This document shows positions 14,977 to 23,463 of a stretch of 64,000 bases of DNA, piece after piece. Each line of letters opens with the position of its first letter. Within the stretch, counting starts at the first letter, position 1. Source of the stretch: Elusimicrobia bacterium GWA2_51_34 (GTDB taxonomy: Bacteria > Elusimicrobiota > Elusimicrobia > Elusimicrobiales > UBA9959); the NCBI GenBank assembly GCA_001799565.1, contig MGTS01000042.1, forward strand, positions 93,793 to 157,792, written 5' to 3'. The notes under the pieces are model-generated. The model searched no databases, was not told the origin of the DNA, and saw nothing but the letters and a program-made list of their open reading frames with translations. The position numbers and the translations under genes are program-made.

Positions 14977-16155
14977 TCAGATTTTCAGCCAGTTCCGTTT
15001 ATAAAACACCTTGATATATCTTTCAGGCCCCTGCCAGCCATATTGCGTTTTAACTTTAACGGACAATTTATTGAAACCCTGGTTCAGTTCCCAAAACAAA
15101 ATACTGGCGGCAACTTCATTATATCCGGCGTCATCCTGGTTAATCAAAAATGACTTGAAAGAAGGGCAATTTTGCGGCTCCAGTTTTATTTTTATAAGTC
15201 CGCGCGCGCTTATGGTTTCATATATATACATTATCTGGTTGAACGGGTCTTTAAAATCGCCCTCATCGCCGCTGGCTTGCTTGCCTGGAAAATATTCTTT
15301 CGCGTGGGGCTCCTGCCAGGCAAGAAAAACCACATCAAAAACGATCTTGTCCCTTCCCGCTTTTGGATAATTCCGGTAGTCGCTCTCTATGGCCAGCTTT
15401 TTTTTAACCCCGTTCACTTCTACACTTACAGGTTCCGAAAGCTGGGTATTCTTTAAAACAATGGAAAACATGCGGTAAAGGTAAAGGTCATCCTTTTTTA
15501 TTTTTGTTTTGTTTCCGTGGGAATCAACCTTATATATATCCTGCCAGATATCCGCCCAGTAAGCGCGGCACAAGTCTATCCCCCCTAATGGACGGCCGTT
15601 CCGTTCATAATGTACTTCGAAATACGGGTCCATGGCAATCCATTTATTAAAATCATCCGACCACACGCTTACAATGAAATGTCCGGGGAGATCCACATAT
15701 CTGGCGTGCAAACCCATGGAAAGACATGCCTGCAAAAACACAATTGCATATTGAGCGCAGAAACTTTGGTTTCCGTATTTTCGCGCCAGGTCTATAATTT
15801 CCACGGCATCCCATGGAGGATAGTAAAACTGCCCTGAAGACCTGATTAATGTTTTATTCGTCCATCTGCGTAATAACAAAAGTTTTTCAAACTCTGTTTG
15901 CCCCTCGGATGTAATCTCGTCCAGTTTTTCCCTTTTCCTCAGTAGTTGCAGCCTTGGATGATTGAAATTTTCCTGTTCTAGCTGATAGTAGCTCCATATC
16001 GGAGGAAAAGCGCTTTTTCCCACGGTAACAATAAACTCGCTTCTAGCGGCAGCCAGCAGGAGTATTACGGTAAGGACGCATATTACCGCTCTTTTCGTTC
16101 TGATGTTCGGAACGCCTGGGCTGCTCTGCACTGTTTTATTATTAATCTTTTTCAT
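14977..16155 (-). CDS. Transglutaminase-like domain protein with N-terminal membrane anchor
   Basis: The protein has 392 residues. A hydrophobic segment at about 23-37 (VICVLTVILLLAA) predicts a signal anchor, placing the rest outside the cytoplasmic membrane. The transglutaminase-like triad is visible as Cys133 (NQSFCAQYA), His159 (LPGHFIVSVW) and Asp176 (IAMDPYF). Family members cleave or cross-link peptides or act on glycan-linked substrates. It lies 32 bp downstream of the ABC importer ATPase gene on the same strand and could belong to that operon. The C-terminal half has no recognised domain. Confidence 0.8.
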   Translation of the reverse strand: MKKINNKTVQSSPGVPNIRTKRAVICVLTVILLLAAARSEFIVTVGKSAFPPIWSYYQLEQENFNHPRLQLLRKREKLDEITSEGQTEFEKLLLLRRWTNKTLIRSSGQFYYPPWDAVEIIDLARKYGNQSFCAQYAIVFLQACLSMGLHARYVDLPGHFIVSVWSDDFNKWIAMDPYFEVHYERNGRPLGGIDLCRAYWADIWQDIYKVDSHGNKTKIKKDDLYLYRMFSIVLKNTQLSEPVSVEVNGVKKKLAIESDYRNYPKAGRDKIVFDVVFLAWQEPHAKEYFPGKQASGDEGDFKDPFNQIMYIYETISARGLIKIKLEPQNCPSFKSFLINQDDAGYNEVAASILFWELNQGFNKLSVKVKTQYGWQGPERYIKVFYKRNWLKI

Positions 16156-16187
16156 GTATGAAGGAGTTCCTGCTTCGCTCTTTTTGT

Positions 16188-17285
16188 TCAGCCTATCCGT
16201 TTTTCGGTCAGTTTGTCAAAAAAGTGCATATTGGCATAATTAAAACAGAAAGGCACGGCGCTGCCGGGGCTTTGATTAAAAAACGCCTCCACCGTGGCGA
16301 CCAGCCTGGTTTGGCCGGCCTGCAAATAAAGATTCTCCCTGTGGCCGAGTAACTCGCATACCTCAAGCGTCGCCTGAAGTTTTTCGGAGCAATGCTCGGC
16401 GGACCTGGCTCCCACCAGCACATCATCGGGGCGTATTCCCAGCACAACTTCCCGCCCGTCTATAGCTTCCGCCCCGCCCAGCACAAAACCCGGCACGTTT
16501 ATTGAAATATCTCCGCCTTTAAATACAGCTTTTCCGCCGGACATTGACAGGCGGCCGGCAATAAAATTCATGGTGGGACTGCCTATAAATCCGGCCACAA
16601 ACAAATTTTCAGGCTTCCTGTAAACCTCTATGGGGCTGCCCACCTGCTGGATAACGCCCCGGTTCATTACCACGATGCGGCCGGCAAGCGTCATGGCTTC
16701 CACCTGATCGTGGGTCACATAAATAATGGTGGAGTTGAGGCGCTGGTAAAGCTTGGCTATCTCAACGCGCATTCCCTCGCGCAGCTTGGCGTCAAGGTTT
16801 GAAAGGGGCTCGTCAAAGAGGAAGACCTTCGGCTTTCTTACTATAGCCCGCCCTATGGCCACGCGCTGGCGCTGGCCGCCTGAAAGCTGGCGGGGCATGC
16901 GCAGAAGGAACTTTTCAAGCTGCAGAGTTTGAGCCGCTTCTTTTACCCTGGCGGAAATTTCAGCGCGCCCCACTTTTTTCAGGCGCAGGGAAAAACTCAT
17001 GTTCTCAGCCACCGTCATATGGGGATATAAGGCGTAATCCTGAAACACCATGGCTATCTGGCGCTTTGAAGGATGAAGTTCGTTTACCAGCAGGTTATCT
17101 ATGCGAATCTCGCCGTCGGTGACTTCTTCCAGACCGGCAAGCATCCGCAGCAGGGTGGTTTTGCCGCAGCCGGAGGGGCCGACAATCACCACAAACTCGT
17201 GGTCTTTTATTTCAAGGTTAATGCCGTCGAGCACCAGATTTTCTTTGAATTTTTTTACGATATTTTTAAATTGCACGCAAGCCAT
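16188..17285 (-). CDS. Sugar ABC importer ATP-binding protein (MalK/UgpC/MsmX family)
   Basis: The 365-residue ATPase has Walker [10 protein letters not shown], signature LSGGQRQR, Walker [13 protein letters not shown] and switch motif THDQVEAM, then a C-terminal TOBE-type domain. It powers import with the two permeases and the binding protein upstream. The ATG at 17285 follows aagga at good spacing; an in-frame upstream ATG at 17321 would translate the foldback element and is rejected. The regulatory TOBE region is somewhat shorter than in E. coli MalK. Confidence 0.92.
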   Translation of the reverse strand: MACVQFKNIVKKFKENLVLDGINLEIKDHEFVVIVGPSGCGKTTLLRMLAGLEEVTDGEIRIDNLLVNELHPSKRQIAMVFQDYALYPHMTVAENMSFSLRLKKVGRAEISARVKEAAQTLQLEKFLLRMPRQLSGGQRQRVAIGRAIVRKPKVFLFDEPLSNLDAKLREGMRVEIAKLYQRLNSTIIYVTHDQVEAMTLAGRIVVMNRGVIQQVGSPIEVYRKPENLFVAGFIGSPTMNFIAGRLSMSGGKAVFKGGDISINVPGFVLGGAEAIDGREVVLGIRPDDVLVGARSAEHCSEKLQATLEVCELLGHRENLYLQAGQTRLVATVEAFFNQSPGSAVPFCFNYANMHFFDKLTEKRIG

Positions 17286-17316
17286 AAGTTGTTCCTTTTT
17301 TAAAAAACACTCGTTT

Positions 17317-17421
17317 GCCATAAGCCATAAGCTTTAGGCCATAAACTACAAGGAAACTTCTAAAAAACGTAGGGCATATGGCTTAAAGCGTATGGCAATC
17401 ATAGCGCTTTGCGCTATGATT
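17317..17421. repeat. Foldback element, gccataagcc family (copy 1), plus 3' hairpin
   Basis: The arms 17317-17340 (gccataagccataagctttagg) and 17373-17396 (catatggcttaaagcgtatgg) flank a spacer with aaggaaacttc. A perfect 11-bp hairpin follows (aatcatagcgc, loop ttt, gcgctatgatt; 17397-17421), overlapping the stop codon of the MalG-like permease by one base. The same stem recurs at 19760-19784. Confidence 0.9.
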
Positions 17422-18275
17422 CACCCCTTAACACTGCCCAGCGTCAGACCGGAAATAAGCCACTTTGAAGAGTACAAAAACACGATTAAAACGGGAATGG
17501 TAACAAGCATTGACCCGGCAGCGAACATTCCCCATTGGGTTATGTATTGGCCCTGAAGTTCAAAAAGCCCAAGCGTCCAGGTATATTGTTTTGAGCTGAA
17601 AAGCACCACGCGCGCCACCAGGTATTCGTTCCAGGCCGTGGTGAAATTAAAAAGAAAGGCGATACTGAGCGCCGGAGTTGAAAGCGGCAGTATGATGCGC
17701 CAGAAGGCGCCCACCTGGCTTGTGCCGTCTACGAGCGCCGCCTCTTCAAGCGAGCGCGGGATGGTATCGTAATAGCCTTTAAGTATCCAGATGCTGAACG
17801 GGAGAGAGGAAACAGAATAGGCGATTATCATGCCGAGATAGGTATTCATCAGGCCAAGTTTCATTATCATCAGAAATAGCGGCAGAATAAGCATGCCGGC
17901 GGGTATCATCTGCGTGGAAAGCAGCAGTATCAGCCCGCCCTTTTTGCCTGCGAACCTAAACCGCGAGAAAGCGTAAGCCGCGGTAGAAGCCAGGCTGACC
18001 CCGATAAACGAGGTAGCCACGGTGATAAGGAGCGAATTCCAGAGCCAGCGCAGGAACAGCGTCTCTTTCAGCAGGCGGACATAGGCGTCAAAGGCCGCTC
18101 CGGCGGGTATCAGCGAGAGGTCCGTGGAAATCAGCTTATCTCCGGGGCGCATGGAAACGGACAGGATGCGCAGGAGGGGATAGACGCATACGACCACGAA
18201 GGCGATAATAGCCAGGTGGATAAGAAGGTACTTAACAATTTTCTTTCTTCTGTAAACTGCGGCTTCTTTGTTCAT
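17421..18275 (-). CDS. Sugar ABC importer permease (MalG-like)
   Basis: The 284-residue protein has six membrane helices and the EAA loop EAALVDGTSQVGAFWRIILP that docks on the ATPase. Length and pattern match MalG/carbohydrate-uptake-2 permeases. It lies between the MalF-like permease and the ATPase. Its mRNA would end in a perfect 11-bp hairpin overlapping the stop, which could stabilise the message or attenuate transcription into the ATPase gene. The N-terminus (RRKKIVKYLLIHLAIIAFVVVC) is a normal first helix. Confidence 0.92.
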   Translation of the reverse strand: MNKEAAVYRRKKIVKYLLIHLAIIAFVVVCVYPLLRILSVSMRPGDKLISTDLSLIPAGAAFDAYVRLLKETLFLRWLWNSLLITVATSFIGVSLASTAAYAFSRFRFAGKKGGLILLLSTQMIPAGMLILPLFLMIMKLGLMNTYLGMIIAYSVSSLPFSIWILKGYYDTIPRSLEEAALVDGTSQVGAFWRIILPLSTPALSIAFLFNFTTAWNEYLVARVVLFSSKQYTWTLGLFELQGQYITQWGMFAAGSMLVTIPVLIVFLYSSKWLISGLTLGSVKG

Positions 18276-18312
18276 AGATTATACAGATATAACAAATTTC
18301 TGGTTGCCATCT

Positions 18313-18437
18313 GGGCGCTGCGCCCGCCATAAGCTGTAAGCCGTATGCTTTTTTAGGAGTTTCCTTACAGGCCTATGGCTTATGGCGGGCGCACGCCCTT
18401 ATGGCCTATGGCGATAATAGCGTTTCACGCTATTATC
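18313..18437. repeat. Foldback element, gccataagcc family (copy 2), plus 3' hairpin
   Basis: The arms cgcccgccataagctgtaag and ggcctatggcttatggcggg flank a spacer with ggagtttcctt, which is the copy-1 spacer in reverse orientation. A perfect 10-bp hairpin (gataatagcg, loop tttca, cgctattatc; 18413-18437) covers the last Arg codon and stop of the MalF-like gene. Confidence 0.88.
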
Positions 18438-19623
18438 TTTCCTCCTTCGCCGCGTCAAAAGACTTGAGGTAAAACACGGAGATAAAGAACAACATCGCAA
18501 AGATTACTATTGCGAACGCCGCGGAATAGCTGTAACGGTTATAGGTAAAAGCCGCCTTGTACAACGCCGAAACCAGAATGTCGGCCCGCTCGGTGCCTCC
18601 GGACTGGCCGGTGACCAGGTAAATCACGTTTATATTGTTGAAAGTCCAGACAGTGCCAAGAGTTACGGCCGGCATAAGGACGGGGCGGATAAGCGGAATA
18701 GTGATATAGCGCAGCTTCTGCAAATAAGAGGCTCCGTCTATATCGGCGGCGTCATAGTATGAACTGGAGATAGACTGCAGCCCGCCCAAGATCACCACCA
18801 TCATAAACGGAATGCCCAGCCAGATATTAATGAGCGTGCAGGTAGTGAGGGGATAATTGCTCAGCCACTGTACAGGTCCTACTCCCAGGCCGGCAAGGAT
18901 CGGATAAGCGGCCGCGAGCTTTACGAGCATAATATTAATGAACCCGTACTGCGAATGGAACTCGCCGCGCATGGCCAGCACCGCCACCACCTGCGGCATG
19001 GCCCAGGGTATAACAAGCAGCGTGCGGTAAAACCCTTTAAAGCGGATATTATTATTGAGCAGGAGCGCCAGCGTGAACCCGCCGGCAACATGAAAAAACA
19101 CATTTATAAAAGTCCACCATAACGTGCGCCCCAATAGCGCCCAAAAGGTTACTTCGGAAAGCGGCGAGGTGGTGAAAACGTTCACGTACTGCCGGATACC
19201 CGCAAAAGGCAGTGAGCCGGTGTTCTTCCACTGCATGATAGTGGTAAGCTTCAGGTCGTGGAAAGAAAGATATATCTCAAAAATGAAGGGGTAAACCAGC
19301 AGGAGAGCCAGACCGATGAAAGCGGGGGCGAGCAGCAGATAGGCCAGTTTGTTACGGCCCTTTACTATGTGCCGGAAAAACAGCGTTATCAGCGCTTCCG
19401 AACCCAGAAACCACAGGAACGGCTTGACGGGGTCCGCGGCCAGCCCCAAGGCGCGGCAAAGCGCGGCGGCAGCCAACGGAAACCCGACAAGCGCGGCGGG
19501 GAAAAACCATCGCCGGGCATAAAATTTGAAATGGTAATAGAAGTAGCCCTCTATAAGCGCGATGCCCATAAGCACGATAAGCGCGAACCAGAGAACTTCG
19601 TAAATAGAATAAATGATGTCCAT
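18433..19623 (-). CDS. Sugar ABC importer permease (MalF-like) with extra N-terminal helices
   Basis: The protein has 396 residues from the ATG at 19623; a GTG at 19635 would add four. The last 300 residues form a standard MalF-type permease starting near LLLAPAFIGLALLLVYPF, with the EAA loop AADIDGASYLQKLRYITIPL. The first 95 residues add about three hydrophobic helices not found in the usual 290-300-residue permeases. It lies second in the cluster after the binding protein. E. coli MalF also has extra N-terminal helices and a large periplasmic loop; here I see only the helices. Confidence 0.9.
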   Translation of the reverse strand: MDIIYSIYEVLWFALIVLMGIALIEGYFYYHFKFYARRWFFPAALVGFPLAAAALCRALGLAADPVKPFLWFLGSEALITLFFRHIVKGRNKLAYLLLAPAFIGLALLLVYPFIFEIYLSFHDLKLTTIMQWKNTGSLPFAGIRQYVNVFTTSPLSEVTFWALLGRTLWWTFINVFFHVAGGFTLALLLNNNIRFKGFYRTLLVIPWAMPQVVAVLAMRGEFHSQYGFINIMLVKLAAAYPILAGLGVGPVQWLSNYPLTTCTLINIWLGIPFMMVVILGGLQSISSSYYDAADIDGASYLQKLRYITIPLIRPVLMPAVTLGTVWTFNNINVIYLVTGQSGGTERADILVSALYKAAFTYNRYSYSAAFAIVIFAMLFFISVFYLKSFDAAKEER

Positions 19624-19641
19624 AAAAATTAACACTGATCT

Positions 19642-19784
19642 GCCTTAAGCCATATGCTTTAGGCCATAAACGATAAGGAAACTTTTAAAAAAAGCTTATT
19701 GCAAACGTTCTGCCTATAGCCTATGGCTTATGGCAATAGCCGTATCTAAAACTTATGGCAATCATAGCGCGAAGCGCTATGATT
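19642..19784. repeat. Foldback element, gccataagcc family (copy 3), plus 3' hairpin
   Basis: The arms 19642-19668 (gccttaagccatatgctttagg) and 19711-19734 (gcctatagcctatggcttat) flank the spacer gataaggaaactttt. A perfect 11-bp hairpin (aatcatagcgc, loop gaa, gcgctatgatt; 19760-19784) overlaps the stop codon of the binding-protein gene. Its stem is identical to the one at 17397-17421. Confidence 0.9.
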
Positions 19785-21018
19785 ATCTGTTCATCTCCGA
19801 TATTTTCTGCGCGGCGTTTTCCTGCATCTTGCGGGTCGCATCCTCAACACTTAACTTCCTGGAGGTGGCAAGGCCCAGATAATTCCTGGCTGAATCCCAA
19901 ATAGCGCGCATTTCAGTAGCCATGGACATGGGCCGGCCTTTTGAGATTTGTTCCATGGACACACGCGCAATCTCGGCGCCGGTTATCTCAGGGGCCCTGA
20001 ACGCCTCCGCGAGCGCCGGCAGGCGCTGAAGCTCTTTAAACTGCCTTATCTGGTTGTCGCGGTTGGTATAAAATTCCATAAACCGCTGTAACACCGCGAG
20101 CTTCTCCGGCTTCACACCGGAACTTATCATAAAATACTTGCCGCTGACCATCGGGGCGGGCCAGAGCCCCGTGGATGAAACTTTCGGCATGAGCCCCAGG
20201 CCTAAATCCTTTTTGAAATACTGCTGATAGCCTGAGATGGCCCAGTCGCCGTTTATAATGAAAGCGGTCTTACCTTCCTTGAACAGCGAATCCATGCAGT
20301 TATAATCGCACTCCGGCGGCGCGTATTTTCTGTTGTATTTGAGGTCCAGGTAGAAGTTGATGGCGGAGCGCATGGCGGGGGTGTCCAGTGCCGGGGTTTT
20401 GTTGTCTATGGGCCAGCCGCCGAAAGCCGCCAGCCAGGGCATAAGCCAGAACGGCTCCCCCATATCAAAAGCCATGCAGAAATCCAGTTTATAGGCCTTG
20501 GCTTCCGCGGCACAGAACTTAAAAAGCTCGTCGGTATCTTTAGGGGCGGTCTTTGAGTACTTCCTGTTGAAGAAAAGCATCAGGTGATTGCCGTTTGAAA
20601 CAGGCACGCCCCATATCTTGCCGTCAAGGGTGATAGCCTGGATCACTGTTTTATTGTATTTGGAGGCGTCTATCAGGCCGTCCACCGGACGGATGAAGCC
20701 TGAAACGGCGAAAAGACCGGCGGTATCGGACGGGCACATTATAAGGTCCGGCGCCACGCCCGCAAGAGAGGCCGACTGGAACTGGGAGCGCAGATCCTCT
20801 GTCTGATAATGGGTCCGCACCACCCGGATGGCCTTATTTTCCGGGAGTTTTTTGAAAGCGGCCAAAACAGAATCTATATAGGGCGCGACCTGCGCGTCTT
20901 CCTGCTCCCAGAGTATTATGGTGGAGGCGTCAAGAGGGGATTTCGGCCTTGAACACGAACACAAAAACAGTATAACCGGCAGTAAAGCGAGCGCAACTCC
21001 GGAAAATATTCTTTTCAC
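19783..21018 (-). CDS. Sugar ABC importer substrate-binding lipoprotein
   Basis: The protein is 411 residues from a GTG at 21018, preceded by caggggt as ribosome site. A longer open frame extends upstream but crosses a repeat and another gene. The N-terminus KRIFSGVALALLPVILFLCSC is a lipoprotein signal with the likely acylated Cys in LCSC. The body fits extracellular solute-binding family 1 (maltose/oligosaccharide type): EDAQVAPYIDSVLAAFKK, PDLIMCPSD, and a late MSMATEMRAIWDSARN. It delivers an unidentified sugar to the permeases downstream. It is the first clearly related gene of the importer cluster. Confidence 0.88.
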   Translation of the reverse strand: MKRIFSGVALALLPVILFLCSCSRPKSPLDASTIILWEQEDAQVAPYIDSVLAAFKKLPENKAIRVVRTHYQTEDLRSQFQSASLAGVAPDLIMCPSDTAGLFAVSGFIRPVDGLIDASKYNKTVIQAITLDGKIWGVPVSNGNHLMLFFNRKYSKTAPKDTDELFKFCAAEAKAYKLDFCMAFDMGEPFWLMPWLAAFGGWPIDNKTPALDTPAMRSAINFYLDLKYNRKYAPPECDYNCMDSLFKEGKTAFIINGDWAISGYQQYFKKDLGLGLMPKVSSTGLWPAPMVSGKYFMISSGVKPEKLAVLQRFMEFYTNRDNQIRQFKELQRLPALAEAFRAPEITGAEIARVSMEQISKGRPMSMATEMRAIWDSARNYLGLATSRKLSVEDATRKMQENAAQKISEMNR

Positions 21019-21050
21019 AGGTACCCCTGACCCATAGTCGTTAAAAGGGC

Positions 21051-21139
21051 AGAGGTGGAAGTCAGATAACAGATGCCAGAAGTCAGATCGGCACTGGATT
21101 TCCTCAAATCTGATTTCTGTCGTCTGACTTCTGACCTCT
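21051..21139. repeat. Foldback element, agaagtcagat family
   Basis: The left arm 21051-21088 (gtcagataacagatgccag and continuing) is complementary to the right arm 21108-21139 (gtctgacttctgacctct at its end). It lies between the small membrane protein and the binding-protein gene. No second copy was seen in the window. Confidence 0.85.
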
Positions 21140-21161
21140 GATTGGACCCGATACTCTAGCC

Positions 21162-21398
21162 TTATTTTTTTGAAACATGCGTAATAGCCGCGAGCAGCGC
21201 AACCAGCACGGAAAGCTTTAAAGCGATCCACCACGAAATTTTTTCCGCCACCAGGCCGGAGGCCACGGCTCCTGGAAACAAACCGGGAACGGTCCACATC
21301 CAAAACCACTTTATAAGAAAAATACCGAAAATAAAAATACTTATCACCCATATGATCACGGCAGGAATCCCCAAAAAGAACATGTTTCGCAGTTTCAT
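21162..21398 (-). CDS. Small hydrophobic membrane protein of unknown function
   Basis: The product has 78 residues with two to three hydrophobic stretches: FFLGIPAVIIWVISIFIFGI (about 7-26), WFWMWTVPGLFPGAV (about 31-45) and ALKLSVLVALLAAI (about 59-72). It ends in a short basic tail. I recognise no family. No Shine-Dalgarno sequence is seen before the ATG. It precedes the sugar-binding protein gene on the same strand, separated by a foldback element, so it might be co-transcribed with the importer. The composition favours a real membrane protein over a chance frame. Confidence 0.55.
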   Translation of the reverse strand: MKLRNMFFLGIPAVIIWVISIFIFGIFLIKWFWMWTVPGLFPGAVASGLVAEKISWWIALKLSVLVALLAAITHVSKK

Positions 21399-21421
21399 AC
21401 TGAAATTCTAACAAATAAACA

Positions 21422-21522
21422 GTCCGCGCAAAAGAGGAATCCCAAAAATCCCAAAAAATCAGATAAAACTGATTTTTTGGGACGTTGGGAATGGGACTCG
21501 GAGAATGAAATAAAACGCGGAC
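21422..21522. repeat. Inverted repeat with nested hairpin between divergent genes
   Basis: The outer arms gtccgcg (21422-21428) and cgcggac (21516-21522) enclose a strong hairpin, cccaaaaaatcag / ctgattttttggg (21450-21462, 21469-21481). Further tcccaa/ttggga words are nearby. It lies between the small membrane protein (minus) and the methyltransferase (plus). Confidence 0.75.
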
Positions 21523-21594
21523 TTTTAAGTATAATCACTGAAAGCGGCAACAAATTAAATGAAGAGAAACAATGAAGGAAGCCGTTCCCGATAA

Positions 21595-22392
21595 ATGAAA
21601 AAAACTAATTCCAGCCTGGAAACATTCTGGAAACGCAAAGCCGGGCATTACCCGCTCCCTTTTGAAAGAAAAACGGCGGAGCGTACCGCGCGTATAGTCC
21701 GCCTGCTTGAAGGCATGGGCGTGATTTTTTGCGGCCGCACACTCCTTGACATCGGCTGCGGCACGGGTATTTACGGGCTTTTTCTGGCGGACAAGGCCTC
21801 AAAGGTTATTGGAGTGGACTCTTCCGGCGCTATGCTTGCCAGGTTCAGAGCCCAGGCGCGCGCGTGGAAAATAAAGAATGCCGCCTGCCTGCGCAAAGAC
21901 TGGCGCTCCGCCAGGAACCTTCCGGGCGCGCCCTTTGACATAGCGCTTGCCTCAATGAGCATGGCCGTGCGAAGCACCGCAGACATACTGCGCATGGAAA
22001 GAACGGCGGGGGAGCGCTGCGTTTACATCGGCTGGGCGGGGAAGAGAAAAAACTCCTTTATGGAGCGTATTTTCTCCGCGCATGGGCTTGCTTATGAAAC
22101 CCCCGACGGCGGGGGGAAAATTATAAAGGCACTTAAAGGACTGAGTAGAAAGGCAAAAATAAAATTTATATCCGACAGCTGGGTGCGCAGCGGCACTTAC
22201 AAAGATACCCTGGCCGATACCGTGGCTCATTTAAAGCTTAACAATGTCACCGTAAGACGGCAATGGCTCCAGAAATTCATAAAGGCCCATATCCGCAACG
22301 GCCGTATCACTCATTCCACGCTGGCCCGCAAAGTCTTGATAGTCTGGCGTCCGCCACTTGGGGTCAGCCGAGCAGCGCGCGCAGACGCTTAA
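21595..22392 (+). CDS. Class I SAM-dependent methyltransferase
   Basis: The 265-residue protein has the methyltransferase motif I TLLDIGCGTGIYG near residue 50 and an acidic residue ending the next strand (KVIGVDSSGAM). It belongs to the Methyltransf_11/25-type superfamily; the substrate is unknown. The gene converges on the K+ channel gene and the two coding sequences overlap by 29 bp (22364-22392), an unusual arrangement. Its start is preceded by a distant gaaggaag; no better start is evident. Confidence 0.8.
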   Translation: MKKTNSSLETFWKRKAGHYPLPFERKTAERTARIVRLLEGMGVIFCGRTLLDIGCGTGIYGLFLADKASKVIGVDSSGAMLARFRAQARAWKIKNAACLRKDWRSARNLPGAPFDIALASMSMAVRSTADILRMERTAGERCVYIGWAGKRKNSFMERIFSAHGLAYETPDGGGKIIKALKGLSRKAKIKFISDSWVRSGTYKDTLADTVAHLKLNNVTVRRQWLQKFIKAHIRNGRITHSTLARKVLIVWRPPLGVSRAARADA

Positions 22393-23365
22393 TTTCATCG
22401 GGAGTGCCAAGCGCCACCAGCACTTCGCTTTTTTTTACTATACGTGAGGGCAGGGGATTTATTTCGTAACCGCCGTCCTCCCCGCTTTTAACGGCTACCA
22501 CAAGCGCCCCCTCCCTGTCCGCCCCTTTGAAGGCGGCGAGTGGTTTGCCGTCGGCGCCGGGGCCGGCTTCAATATCCTCAAACCGGCAATTAACGCTTTT
22601 GCCGCGCATCATTGAATCCAGAAACTGCACGGTAGCCGGGCGCGTCATTTCCGAAACCATGCGGAGTCCCCCTATATGGGAGGGACTTACCACAATGTCG
22701 GCGCCGCTGCGCGCCAGTTTGTCCTGCATCTTCGGGTCGTTTTCGTTCTGCACGGTCACGATTTTTATGCCCTGGACGATTCCCCTGGCGGTAAGCGCGA
22801 TAAAGGCGTTATCTTTGTCGTTTTTTAAGGCGCAAAAAATACCTCTGGCTTTTAAGAGTGAACATTTAAGCAGGACTTCATCGGTGGAAGCGTCTCCCGC
22901 CACCGCGCAATAACCGGCCTCCATGAATTTCTTAACTTCCTCGTCTTTGATAACTACCAGAACAAACGGCCGGTCCGTGTTTCTCAATTCTTCGCAGATA
23001 CTTATCCCGGCGTGCGTGGCGCCGCATACAATGTAATGATCTTTAATATTTTCCAGCCTGTTTTGCATTTTTAGTCTCCTGAAAACATCCTTCAGTTCGC
23101 CCTCTATAAGAAGAGCTGTGATGCTTGAAAAAATATAGGTCATCGTGCCTATACCGCCCAGAATAAGAAAGATGGTGAATATCCTGCCGCCCTGGGACAG
23201 CGGGTGAACCTCGCCATAGCCTATAGTGGCGAGCGTTATCACCGTCATGTAGAGACTGTCAAGGAAGTCCCACTTCTCAATTATGGCGTACCCGGCCACG
23301 CCCGCGGTAAAAAGAACCAGCAGAGCGCCGAGGGTGGTAGTGATTCTTTGTTTTATGTCTTTCAT
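22364..23365 (-). CDS. Two-helix K+ channel with cytoplasmic RCK (TrkA-N) domain
   Basis: The 333-residue protein has an N-terminal pore module: helix, pore loop with selectivity filter TIGYGE (about residue 46-51), helix. A Rossmann RCK domain (HYIVCGATHAGISICEEL, about residue 109 on) and a TrkA-C-like end follow. The arrangement matches MthK- or Kch-like ligand-gated K+ channels. The gene sits downstream of ackA on the same strand across a foldback element. Its 3' end overlaps the convergent methyltransferase gene. Confidence 0.9.
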   Translation of the reverse strand: MKDIKQRITTTLGALLVLFTAGVAGYAIIEKWDFLDSLYMTVITLATIGYGEVHPLSQGGRIFTIFLILGGIGTMTYIFSSITALLIEGELKDVFRRLKMQNRLENIKDHYIVCGATHAGISICEELRNTDRPFVLVVIKDEEVKKFMEAGYCAVAGDASTDEVLLKCSLLKARGIFCALKNDKDNAFIALTARGIVQGIKIVTVQNENDPKMQDKLARSGADIVVSPSHIGGLRMVSEMTRPATVQFLDSMMRGKSVNCRFEDIEAGPGADGKPLAAFKGADREGALVVAVKSGEDGGYEINPLPSRIVKKSEVLVALGTPDEIKRLRALLG

Positions 23366-23377
23366 ATACTTAGAACC

Positions 23378-23456
23378 GCTGGTAGGCTAGTAAGCCGGCA
23401 GGCTTTCTGTGGAGTTCCCTAATTAGGCCTACAAGCATACACGCCTACTAGCTGGC
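23378..23456. repeat. Foldback element with ctttctgtggagttcc core (copy 2)
   Basis: The arms gctggtaggctagtaagccg and cacgcctactagctggc flank the core ctttctgtggagttccc. Core and right arm are nearly identical to 10071-10150. It lies about eight bases from the 3' end of the minus-strand ackA gene. Confidence 0.9.
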
Positions 23457-23463
23457 AATTTTA

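Noticed and set aside
21018..21414. 132-codon N-terminal extension of the sugar-binding protein
   Set aside because: It reads through the foldback element and overlaps the small membrane protein; a GTG with ribosome site and a lipoprotein signal mark the real start at 21018.
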